From Paratinospora sagittata (taxonomy: Eukaryota; Streptophyta; Magnoliopsida; Ranunculales; Menispermaceae), in NCBI GenBank assembly GCA_035771175.1, contig CM069607.1:4447501-4511500 (forward strand): a stretch of 64,000 nt of DNA, given 5' to 3'. The translations under genes were made by a program, and so were the position numbers. Below the pieces are notes generated by a model, which did not search any database, was not told the DNA's origin, and was given only the letters and a program-made list of their open reading frames with translations. Positions 46,901 to 55,844 of this stretch are shown piece by piece. The number at the start of each line of letters is the position of its first letter. Position 1 is the first letter of the stretch.

Positions 46901-49215
46901 AATTAATTAATTCTACACATACAAACCTTGTACATATAATTCCACATATATTCTACAATACAAAAACCAAATCGTGTGTAAAAAAGATTAAGTGTATTTT
47001 AATCACTCTACAATTTTGTATCTACAAATTAAAAACAAAAAAACACATTAAAAGTAAGACAAGTGACATATAGTGAAAGTATAACGATTTATAATACTTA
47101 CGACAAACAGGAAATCATATGCAGCAATATGACAAAAAAATATATTAGACAATTAGAATTAGAAAATAAGAAAAAAAAATAACTTGCATAATGGAAATAT
47201 AAGGAATGGCACAAGAATTAAAAGTTATGTCAATATTTTAACCATGTAATCACAGACGTAACAACATGGAGAAAAAAAAACTTTACACTTTATATATTTA
47301 TACTAAACCCCTTCAACTTTTCTACGAAAATTTTCACAAAGCCCCACTGCATACTCTAAGTATGGCATAAATGATTCAGTTGCAAATAACCTAAGCAACA
47401 GACTAATCCTTACCTAGGCGTGGCCTTGACAAAACTTATAACTATAATGCTTTTCCTTGTGCCTAGAGGTTTGAACACTAAGCTCAAGTTATCAATTTGC
47501 TAGGGGTTGAATTCACACGAAAGAAACTGAAGAATTCTCATCGAAAATAGTGCTCTCTAAATCAAACATTAAAGTTTTGTCTTTCAATACTGTCAATTTA
47601 TAGAAAAACTAAATAAGACATCTATACTGTCACAACCTCAATGCCAAGATTTGTTCAGAAGTAGAATCATGCTAATATCATCATCTACGGATGAACATGT
47701 GAACTGAACTTGGCTTTCATAAGCACATTTAGATAATCTAGCACTATTAATTCATATATAATTAGCGTTCAGGATCATCATTGACAACCTGTCATGCAAG
47801 TTTGATGCACATTAATAACACTCTATAATGCCTCTTCTAAACATGACCAGTAGAATTTACTTCCCACATATTCAGATAAAAAAACAAAAAAATAGCTAAC
47901 AGTTTAAGTAGTGAACTAACTCACCATCATTGCCGCTGACAGTAACAAGATATCTTTGAGCAACCAAATCCATGGCATGCCCATAGAGTGGCCCAGGACC
48001 AGGACCTTGAACAACCACTCTGCAAACTCATCAAAAACAAACAAATTTACAAACCCAAACGCCCAAAAAAAATATTAAATTAAATTCAATCTACAAACCC
48101 AATCTATAATCACTCAATCTCACCTATGCCACTTGAATTTGTCATTGGTCAAGTCAAGCACATAAAGATCATCAGTCGAATGCCCAGCAGGACCTATTCC
48201 ACCCTAAACCCAAAATCCACCACAGCTAAAATTAACCAAAACCACCAACAAACGAAACAAATTCCATCATCTTTCTCACTAATTCACCTGGAAAACAACC
48301 ATAGTACCAACAGCAGCGGCAGTATGAGCTGCCCTCGGCGATGGCGGCTCTCCGGTAGGCCGGATCCTGCGAGAATTCAAACCCATAACAATCAAAATCC
48401 TCTTACATTCCACTCAAAAACTCAGAAGTAAATTCAAATTCCTCTGTTACATCGATCTATTGAACGAACGAAGGCATCAGAAAGCAAGTAGAAATTCCAA
48501 CAAAACATGCCTGCTCCACTTCCTCGTAAGAACATCGTAACAATGAACCGAATTGTTGACTCCAGCCAATCCTACAAAACTCAAAAGAAAATTAATAATA
48601 ATTAATTAATTAATTAATTAATTAATTAAAATTAAAATTAAAAAACGAGTTTCTATCATTTTCTAAAATTAGGTTGTTTTCACCGTAAAATTCTCTAAAA
48701 TTGTCTTCGGATAATATCTAACCAAACGCATTTTCCTTGTTTTAAGAACTCCGTAACAATGAAGAGAATTGTTTTGACTCCAGCCAATCCTACAAAATTC
48801 AAAAATCCAGATCGTTTTCCAAAAAATATGGTGTTTTCTTTGCAAAATTCTCCAAAAAGAAAATTTGTTTTTGGATACAAACTCATTTCCCTTTGTTTTC
48901 GGATATTCGAATACGGAAAAAACAAACTGTATCCGAATCAAGACTCAATAGTCAAGACAAGAGTCGAGAGAGAGAAAAATAAAAGAAAAGAAAGAAAGGT
49001 AGGTAACTGATTCCGGGAGCGGAGGAAGAGCCGGCGCCGCTCTCAATGGCGGTGACGCCACCGAAGAGGATAAGACGGGGTCCCTGTGTTTTCGTCGCGG
49101 CCACGGCCGTGAGAGAGTGGCTGCACCGGGGACCGGGAGCGTCGTCATCGGAGTCCCAGCTCGTTTCCAGACACTGGTAGGTCGGAGCCGGGTACACCCG
49201 TGGCTTCGAACCCAT
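33838..49215 (-). CDS. BSL1: BSL1, BSU1-like kelch-repeat Ser/Thr protein phosphatase (21 exons)
   Basis: Exons in transcript order: 49008-49215, 48511-48571, 48288-48366, 48124-48203, 47925-48019, 46271-46370, 43839-43908, 41010-41111, 40708-40789, 40458-40622, 37437-37614, 37136-37337, 36889-37059, 36535-36773, 35471-35555, 35252-35350, 34987-35186, 34789-34864, 34232-34367, 34001-34140, 33838-33921. All phases join to 883 residues; Arabidopsis BSL1 has 881. Kelch repeats fill about 1-360 ([27 protein letters not shown]), then a Ser-rich linker. The PPP catalytic domain has GDLHGQ (~585), GDYVDRG (~619), GNHE (~651), HGGIGRS and RAHE (~782). The C-terminus ends DRSSLAYI. The MGSKP start separates BSL1 from BSL2/3. 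The family acts in brassinosteroid signalling by dephosphorylating BIN2-type kinases. Intron 2 has a GC donor. Confidence 0.95.
34905..34936. repeat. (GA)n microsatellite in BSL1 intron 17
   Basis: Sixteen AG units in a 122-bp intron. On the BSL1 (minus) strand it is a CT tract lying closer to the donor than to the acceptor. Confidence 0.9.
35556..36534 (-). other. BSL1 intron 14
   Basis: Separates the exon encoding GDLHGQ from the one encoding GDYVDRG. Apart from the RTE fragment I see only AT-rich sequence; the frame at 36190-36417 looks like chance. Confidence 0.65.
35893..35960 (-). mobile_element. RTE-type LINE 3' tail fragment
   Basis: aactcaacttaaccaaacct and ttttcccaactacaaggggt match the outer end of the RTE tail. 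It is very short, in BSL1 intron 14. Confidence 0.5.
37905..38005 (-). mobile_element. RTE-type LINE 3' tail fragment
   Basis: The best preserved example of the outer end: aactcaactcaacaaagcct, ttttccaactacatgggttc, ggctacatgaaattcacttc, cactccattctatcaaaggc. BSL1 intron 10. Confidence 0.65.
38250..38932 (-). mobile_element. L1-type LINE 3' fragment (zf-RVT region)
   Basis: Minus-strand reading gives [20 protein letters not shown] and [20 protein letters not shown], the ORF2 zinc-binding domain. It then runs through a broken 3' part to a T-rich stretch at about 38250-38285 containing aagaggaaacaagatag. It is a pseudogene. At about 38933 it abuts RTE-tail sequence. It lies in sense with BSL1, in intron 10. 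Confidence 0.75.
38933..39510 (-). mobile_element. RTE-type LINE tail interrupted by an L1 fragment
   Basis: cttcctaactggcgtatcc at 38938-38957 and the 39393-39510 stretch (agtcttcattgtgtatg, gctactcctatcattcctct) together match the continuous RTE tail at 39955-40065 (cttcctaataagcgcattaa, agtctttattgtgtg, gtactcctatcatttctt). The L1 fragment at 38973-39392 was therefore inserted into this tail. Confidence 0.7.
38973..39392 (-). mobile_element. L1-type LINE 3' fragment with perfect 15-bp target duplication
   Basis: A T-run at 38972-38979 is the A tail of a minus-strand copy. The frame near 39146-39352 reads [19 protein letters not shown] ORF2 C-terminus ([20 protein letters not shown]). The direct repeat aaaagtcttcattgt flanks it at 38958-38972 and 39393-39407. 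It is 5' truncated and lies in BSL1 intron 10, nested in an RTE tail. Confidence 0.85.
39765..40130 (-). mobile_element. RTE-type LINE 3' tail, longest copy
   Basis: Runs from aatcaactcaagagagcctt through cttttcccaactacatggga, tggctacatgaatctac and actccactttgtcaagggct to the inner blocks cactcttcctaataagcgc and gtactcctatcatttcttca. It is used here as the reference for the shorter copies. BSL1 intron 10. Confidence 0.65.
41272..41496 (+). mobile_element. tRNA-derived SINE with 17-bp target duplication (one mismatch)
   Basis: A box tggcttagtgg (exact fit to the consensus) and B box acttcgaatcccc, then a G-rich body (ggtgggtcctcttgctatgg) and an end with gtagattagttagaatactg, aataccacgg and an A-rich tail. 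Flanks agagagcaatctctata (41255-41271) and agagagctatctctata (41497-41513) form the duplication. It lies in BSL1 intron 7, antisense to the gene. The 3' region (gattag..., gaataccac) is related to that of the SINE at 12427-12610. Confidence 0.82.
42491..42527 (-). mobile_element. 37-bp L1 micro-insertion with perfect 15-bp target duplication
   Basis: The insert holds ttttgagaggaaacaagata, the same 3' end as the L1 at 38.25-38.93 kb (ttaagaggaaacaagatag). It is flanked by taaatctttcaacaa at 42476-42490 and 42528-42542. No A tail longer than a few bases remains. BSL1 intron 7. Confidence 0.75.
42745..42985 (+). repeat. Direct repeat of a ~50-bp unit
   Basis: ggcccctatctattagagct, ataacttttgattaaagtgg, tcatctaac (about 42769-42818) recurs as ggatccctatctatcaacta, tagtttttaggttaagtggt, tacctaatg (about 42948-42985), offset about 180 bp. 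An intervening aggtcttaggttcaattctc is B-box-like, so this may be a dimeric SINE relic. BSL1 intron 7. Confidence 0.5.
43909..46270 (-). other. BSL1 intron 6
   Basis: A 2.4-kb AT-rich intron between two kelch exons. The A-run at about 44726-44739 and two imperfect copies of gactatgatagtcagt-type sequence (about 44765-44820) are the only structures I see. Confidence 0.6.
46371..47924 (-). other. BSL1 intron 5
   Basis: A 1.55-kb intron, donor gtgagt and acceptor ttatag on the minus strand. No element or exon recognised. Confidence 0.6.
48511..48905 (-). repeat. Tandem duplication covering BSL1 exon 2 and its acceptor
   Basis: The segment 48530-48585 (tcgtaagaacatcgtaacaa, ttgactccagccaatcctac) recurs at about 48740-48800 (taagaactccgtaacaatga, ttgactccagccaatcctac). 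The similarity continues beyond it: gttttcaccgtaaaattctc at about 48675 corresponds to gtgttttctttgcaaaattc at about 48832. The unit is roughly 150-220 bp. The upstream copy lies in BSL1 intron 1; it keeps the acceptor side but its exon-like part is frameshifted by small insertions. Confidence 0.75.
48594..48627. repeat. (TTAA)n low-complexity tract
   Basis: About eight units of aatt/ttaa in BSL1 intron 1, between the two copies of the duplication. Confidence 0.85.
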
Positions 49216-52183
49216 CCACCACTACCCCAACCCAATCACACCACACCAAGTTAGCAACAGACTCTGGTCTCGTTACAGCACAGCGTTACAAGAGGAGAGA
49301 ACACCGCAAGTCAAGATTAGAACACAACCCTAAGACTAGGTAGACAAGCCACAGAGCTGCAGGTGGGGAAATGTAGTAAACCCGGGTGCGGTGGTGCGGA
49401 CCCACTGGGCGCGTCCCCGGGGTTGACTGGTTTTCATGGTTTTTGGTTAACGAATAGTAGCTGTCATACATAGAAATAAATTTTTATTTTTTTATGGGAA
49501 TTGTAACTTCTTATTTCATTTTCAATAGTGACGTTGCCCTAACAGGCATTCTCGCACCTTCAATTGGACAAAAAGGATAGGAAACTTTGCTTCAGTGATA
49601 ATATTGCTTCTATTTTATCCAAGGTAAGGCATTATTGCTTTTCTGCCTTTTTTTTATTAATGCACTATGAGCAATTATCATATAACAATAACAATAAGAA
49701 TAATAATAAAGATCATGGCTAACAACATGTTGAATAACAATATGTAATCAAACGGGTGGTAGCTCAGTTGATTGAAAAATTAAGTATAAGTGAAGTTAAG
49801 GTCCAAATCTCAAATTCGAGCATAAATATGTCCCTATTTATCCGCCTTTATTATTAGAATCAGCTCAAATACTTCTGTCATACCCGAATCTGAAAAAATT
49901 AGTCTCACTCAAAAAGAAAGATAATACCTCCCAAATGTCAAAAAATTAATATATAAAAAAAGAATAATAATATGTAATGAATTATTTTTCTACTATGTTG
50001 TGTTACTATCTTTCCTTGAAAAAAAAAACAATTCTATCATTAGTTTTCTTCTTTTTTTTTTAAGAAAAAAATTTAATAATGAATACCGAGGTTCGACTAG
50101 TAGTTAAGAAGTAAATTGTCAAACAACATATATGAAAAAAGATTGTGGGTTGGAGTCTTTTCATTTATTAGGTTGGTTGGGCGACAGTGTCCTAAGGTGA
50201 TGTTTGAGGGCAAAAGAGAAAAATCGAAGAGTTATTCATAATTTTCAAATATTTAGAATTCTTTTTCTTTTGAGATTCAAATATTAAGAAATTCTCAAAA
50301 TTAAAGAAATAAGGCCAAACTCGTGTTGATATGATGCTATACGCGTGGAAACATTTTACTGGTGTGATTACACGTGTTGCCCTTGGTTTATTAAATTCCG
50401 AATTAGTTGTTCAACTTCAAATAGAATCATTAGTAGACTCTTTTATATTAATTATCTCACATGAGATCCATTTAATAATAATATAAACACATGAATATTT
50501 ACACTTTGTCTTTAGATATAACCATTATTTATAAAGAACTACGTAATCAAAATTTGAAACAATTTTAAAACACTTAAGGGATCTATCATCCGTTATTTAA
50601 TTATATATCATCCATTCATTCAATTAATATTTAAAAATAAAAATAAAAGGGTTTGATAAATAGTCCCGTGGGTCTCCTTTATGATTGGTCAGAAGATTTT
50701 AAGAAACATCAGCATGGGGGGCAACTGAGTCAAGATGAAGGCTATGTTTCTTCAGGAACTTTTATTTGTCGTTTGAAAATGTCAAGCAAAAAATATTAAT
50801 TATTCTAGTAAAATATGTTACCTTCCATTCCTTTTAAAATAAATTAATCGAAAAACAAATCATAGGAAGGAAACAAACGTTAATTAAATAATGAAAATAG
50901 TGGTTAGAGAGGCGTGGTCTCAACGAAACTAATATAATAATTAATAAATTTTAATGGCACCAAAGCAGCGTTACGCAAGTAACACAACTCGTTAGTTGAC
51001 ATAAGTTGTAGTTCATGTGAAGATACTTAGACATTTCTTTCAAATAAAAAAAGAAATATTCATTACAAGTTTATTGACAGGGAAAAAAAAAAAAAAGGTT
51101 AGTTTTATGAGAAATTATAACATTTCCAAGTAAAATATTCAAAAATGTTTTTCTAATTTTATCATGTAGTCCTAAATTGAGAATTAATAAATTTGAATAT
51201 TTATTGTAATAATTTAGAAACATGAACCCAAAATACAAGCCGAACTATACACCACCTATCCATCAACTCAAACGAATAAATAAATAAAAAATAGATAATC
51301 AGTGGTAGTAAGTATGGGTTAATGATAATAATGGTGACATTGGTGCTAAAATAGAACTTGTACTACTGTATAATGGTGACTTTGATGGTAATAATTGCAA
51401 AACGGTACTAAATTGTGATAATAATGGTGATGGCGAAAGTAGTGATCATTTTTTTTTTACCAAAAAAAGAAAGATAAGTAGTAATCGTTTATGTGATAGT
51501 GAAAAATCAAGGTGAGCCAGAGAGTGAATTAGTGTAAAGAGGGGTTACAGTGATTTTCAAGAAAGAAAAGCAGAGAATGTATTGTTTGACTTGATAAAAG
51601 AGAATGCATATAAAGCGAACTTTCATGAAAGATACCTCGCAGGTTAAATAACTGGTCTCCAAGGCCAGAATGCAGAGAATCATAACTATATTGGTCCTTT
51701 CTCAAACACCAATCTGAGCAGATTGTCACAACCACTAAATTCACAATATTTTCTGGATACTGGGTCATACATCCTCTTCTTTCAACATAAAAGAAAAGCA
51801 ACCACCACCACCTTGATTTAGGTCATTGATCATCCAATAGGGCTGAAACTTTAGGACTCAAGTTTTGACCCAACCTGCACCATAAACTATATCTGTGACC
51901 TTTAATTCCTGGCCTAAATCATCCTTGGTGTAACAAGACCTCTCCCAAAAGAACTCTCCATGTCATTTCCTTTTCATATTTGAGTGCATGCCAGCCACCA
52001 CCTAATTTCAAGACACTATTCCACATCTTTTTGGTTGTGTTCTTATTAGGTGGCCAGAATATCTTTGAAAAAGGTTCTGGATATTCACACTTTTTAGCCC
52101 TTTCTATTTAACTAATACAATGAACCCACTAAATTGCCATAAAAATTTTCAAATGAAAGAAGATGATACAAGGGAATTGTTTT
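49216..52183. other. BSL1 promoter side and intergenic DNA up to the aldo-keto reductase
   Basis: The first 250 bp upstream of BSL1 are the GC-richest non-coding part nearby and probably hold its leader and core promoter. The rest is AT-rich. A worn SINE-like segment lies at 49752-49910. The 51.5-52.18 kb part is the likely 3' UTR of the aldo-keto reductase. Confidence 0.55.
49752..49910 (+). mobile_element. Possible degenerate tRNA-derived SINE
   Basis: gtggtagctcagttgattga is a fair A box, but the B box (ctcaaattcgagc) is poor. No target duplication is visible. Confidence 0.3.
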
Positions 52184-55100
52184 TCATGGACAAGGGTTAG
52201 GATACCTCTTATGGACTTCATCAATTGCCATGACTATTTCCTGTGAGAACTTGACTTGGCATGCCATGAGGACCTCCCTCAGTTGCCACGGTTTTGTTGC
52301 TCCAAATATTGAACTGGCAACAAGAGGGTGGCGCAAAACAAAAGCTATCAAAAAAAACAAGGAAAATGAAGAAAGAATTACAAAAATAGTATGACTAAGG
52401 AAGAATAAGGAAAAGGAGAAAACAAAAGGACTTGAAGAGTCTAAAATGATTTGCTGGCATGATACCCCCTTTGCAACAACTGATGCTGTTAATGTCTAAA
52501 TGTATACATTTTCTATAAAATAAAAGTAGGCAAAAACAAAATAAAAAAGGATCAAATGATCAAAACCAGCAGTTTCGTGAGGGGAATTTAATACACTTAA
52601 CACCTAAGGCAGTCAGATTTTTGGAGAACTACTTTGTGAAGTTCATGGAAAATGTTAGAGAATTCAACCAGGCATAACATAGAAAGCTATTTTCCATACC
52701 GATTGCAAGAGAAATAGGAGAAATGCCAGACTTCTTTGCAATATCAAGGTATTCCTGCAAGAAAACAAGTAAAGAATAATCCAGCATGTTATGAATAATA
52801 CTTTCATAACAACAAACACACTTTTTTTTTTCTCTCCATCCAGATAGTGGACCAGTGGTATTCCTCCATCCGGACTAAAGGATTTCAATCAACCAATGAC
52901 TGTAGCTTGAGGATTAACATTCATTCTTAGCATTTCACAGTGATACGCTGAACAAACATAAACATAATTCTTCCTTTGCCATGAAACGAAATTTAAAAAA
53001 CTTCATTTAAACATTTGGACTCAAGAAAATTGAGAATAGCTGCTGACCTTTGTAGCTGCTCTTATGATAGTGTTAGACAAGTTATATCTTGATTCTCCCT
53101 CTAAATATTTTCCTGGTAAATAGACAAAGGAATGAAATATAAAAAAGAGAATTTGTTTACATGAACATTCTCTTAATCCAAATGAGTTCAATATTCAACC
53201 TTTGAAAAGATTCATCCGAGCATCTGGTGGACCACCATCAGGAGCAAAATACTTTCCAGATAGTAAACCCATTGCAAGAGGACTGTATGCCAGCAAGCTG
53301 ATTCTGAAAATCGCAATAACACAGAGAAATGGTCTCTTAGATTTAGAAGGGAGAGTACAACATCTTCACTAGAATTATGTGAGTTCCATTCCACAAGATT
53401 GATGGTGTCACTTCAACCCACAAGCATCTTCATAGTCTTAATGAAATGAACGTCATTTATGGAGCATGATAATACACATACCGATATTAACAACCTCAAA
53501 TATAATAGAAAAACCAAATAATTTTTATGACAACACCCAAACTTACCCTTCGTGATGGCAACATTCAGACAATCCAGAATCAAAACTTCGACAAAGGAGG
53601 CTGTATGCATTCTATGAAAGCAACGGTTCAAGATACAAATAAAAAACACGTGTAAGATAACTAGCATAGAAAGAAAAAAAAAAGATAAAGAGGAAAGCAT
53701 ACATCTTACATAAAGAACCCAATTCTCTGAATTCTGAAACAGTAAATCTATGCAATACCTGAAGAGAAACTATCTTAATAGAACCAGGAGCATGTTTAGC
53801 AAGTTGCAGGAACTTCATGAGACCATATGGTGTTTCATTGCTGAGCCCAACATATCTGATCTACAGAAGAATTCTGGGTTCAGAGCAATTCCCCATCAGA
53901 AAAAAAAAAAAATTATCCAATAGGCCAAAAAACCATACAGTAGCGGAACTTACTTTACCAGCTTCAACAGATCTTCCTAATGCCTCAAGTTGTTCCTCAA
54001 TGGGTATTGAGCATATCTGTCGTGTTGGATCATACTCAGTTTCTCCAAACATGGGAACGTAGCTGGAAGCCCACAAATAAACAAAAACTCAAACAAAGAA
54101 ATAAACAATTATACATGTCGTTTCTGAAAACATAAATACCTAGATGACACTGGTTATCAGTAAAACAAACAATGAAAATTAGGAGCAAGATACAGACCGG
54201 TCGGGCCAATGGATCTGATAGAGATCAATATAATCAGACCTCATTCGCAACAAACTGCATGAAGTATCAGGTAATACGATTAGAAAATCAATTTCATTAC
54301 ATATTAACATAAAACTCAACTCAATGAAACGAAATGAACCTATTGTCAATGGCATTGATAATATTATGCTCATCCAAACACTTCGGCCCACCTCGAATCC
54401 AAATCATCCGTCCAGATGGCCCAGCAACCTGTTCAACCAAATCATCGTCTTCCAAAGCATAAGTTCCCAAATCAAAACATTTCAAATCCACAACCAAAGC
54501 AAACTGTTTCCCCCCAAAATCAAACAAACTAGCTACAATCTGAGCAACCAATCCACTAAATTATAAAGACAAGAGGATTCACCTTTGTCGCCAACACAAC
54601 TCGATCCCGAGAGATCTTCCTCTCTCTCATCCATCGCCCCACATACTCCTCGCTCCTTCCCTGAGTGTCTGCACGCTGTGGCACCGGATACCTTAACTCA
54701 GAATAAAGAACAAAAAGCTCACAACTCCAAAATCTTTTAATACTGCATATAAGAAGATGAGTAGCACTGCATTGACATTTCTAGCAAAATAGCAACATCT
54801 GATTAATACACCATCAGATTGCCTAAAATCATGTATCGATTCATAAATTGAGACAATCCGATGGTACACCAAAGATGTCATTTTACATTTTTCCTAACAA
54901 GATTTCGAACCCAAAATCAGACGAGAAAGCAAGAAAGAACATAGATTATTATTAGTACATTTCGGCGGAATCGAAGAAATTGATACCGGCACCGAAGGCC
55001 TCGTCGAGAAGGCGGAATGATTGGTGCAATGTGTTCTGCTCTCCAAAAGTCATGGTTCCTGAAATTAAGCGATTAATTGACAGAGAATTCAGAAGTCGAA

Positions 55101-55196
55101 CACCATAGGAAATGGAAGAAGAGGTTGAGTTCTCGTACCTAAGCAGAGTCTCGAGACATTCAGGTCCGGAGCGAGATTGAAGAGCGGAACCGCCAT
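52184..55196 (-). CDS. Aldo-keto reductase, Tas-type NADP(H)-dependent oxidoreductase (12 exons)
   Basis: Exons in transcript order: 55139-55196, 54959-55058, 54583-54691, 54340-54428, 54198-54254, 53954-54062, 53759-53860, 53547-53611, 53200-53303, 53048-53112, 52700-52754, 52184-52344; all phases join to 357 residues. It resembles E. coli Tas (346 aa) and the plant NAD(P)-linked oxidoreductases such as At1g04420. The catalytic tetrad is visible: Asp49 and Tyr54 in INFFDSAEMYPVP, Lys89 in VVLATK, His134 in YQIHWPD. IRYVGLSNETPYGLMKFLQL and a C-terminal IFGATKPWQLREVL are AKR hallmarks. The family reduces carbonyls with NADPH; the substrate of the plant members is unknown to me. The start MAVPLFNLAPDLNVSRLCLG matches the AKR core directly, so no transit peptide is encoded by this model. 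Confidence 0.92.
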
Positions 55197-55844
55197 TTTT
55201 CTATATCTGAAAACCCTAGAAACTGGCGGGAACTCTTCTGAAGCTCGTGTTTCACTGTGAAGAAGAAAAAACTTGTGCAAGTGGAACGAGAGAGAGTTGT
55301 AGTCTTTCTAATGTGAAATTGAAGATAAGGGATTTTTTGTAGTTTTTTTTTTTTTTTCTCCTTTTAAATTGTATCTTTATTTTTAAATAAAAAGTAAATG
55401 TAGCCTTAAGCATTCTTACATTTAAGCTCAAATTAGGTTGAACCATAAATTAATGATTACTGCTTAAAATTTATGGTATTATAATTAGAAAGACAAAATT
55501 AAAATAATAATAATAATAACTTGAGCCTTATTAAATTAAAATAATGGCACTCTAATAGTGTAACTTATATCTAAAAATTGATATAAAAAAAATAAAAATA
55601 AAAATTAATGACTCATTTTTAAGTTTTAATCAGTAATTGCTTGAGATCGATTCAAAAAAAGAAAGGTACTTTTTGACACAACTTTTGCCTTCCATTACAC
55701 AATTTATACAACATTTCAAAGCCATATATACATAATATCTCATTTGGCATTAATCATCAATCACTGAGAATCTTTGAAGATATAACCCAGAACAACCATG
55801 CAGCAAAGAAATCTTCAGCTGTAACAAATGCTTGATTCTTGCAG
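55197..55844. other. Spacer: reductase promoter and 3' UTR of the next gene
   Basis: Both flanking genes run on the minus strand. The spacer is AT-rich with a T-run (55350-55360) and a short (TAA)n tract near 55506-55525. It must contain the reductase promoter, but no motif stands out. Confidence 0.6.

Noticed and set aside
50085..50215. tRNA-like ggttcgactagtagttaag segment as a SINE
   Set aside because: A and B boxes are in the wrong order and spacing, and there is no target duplication.
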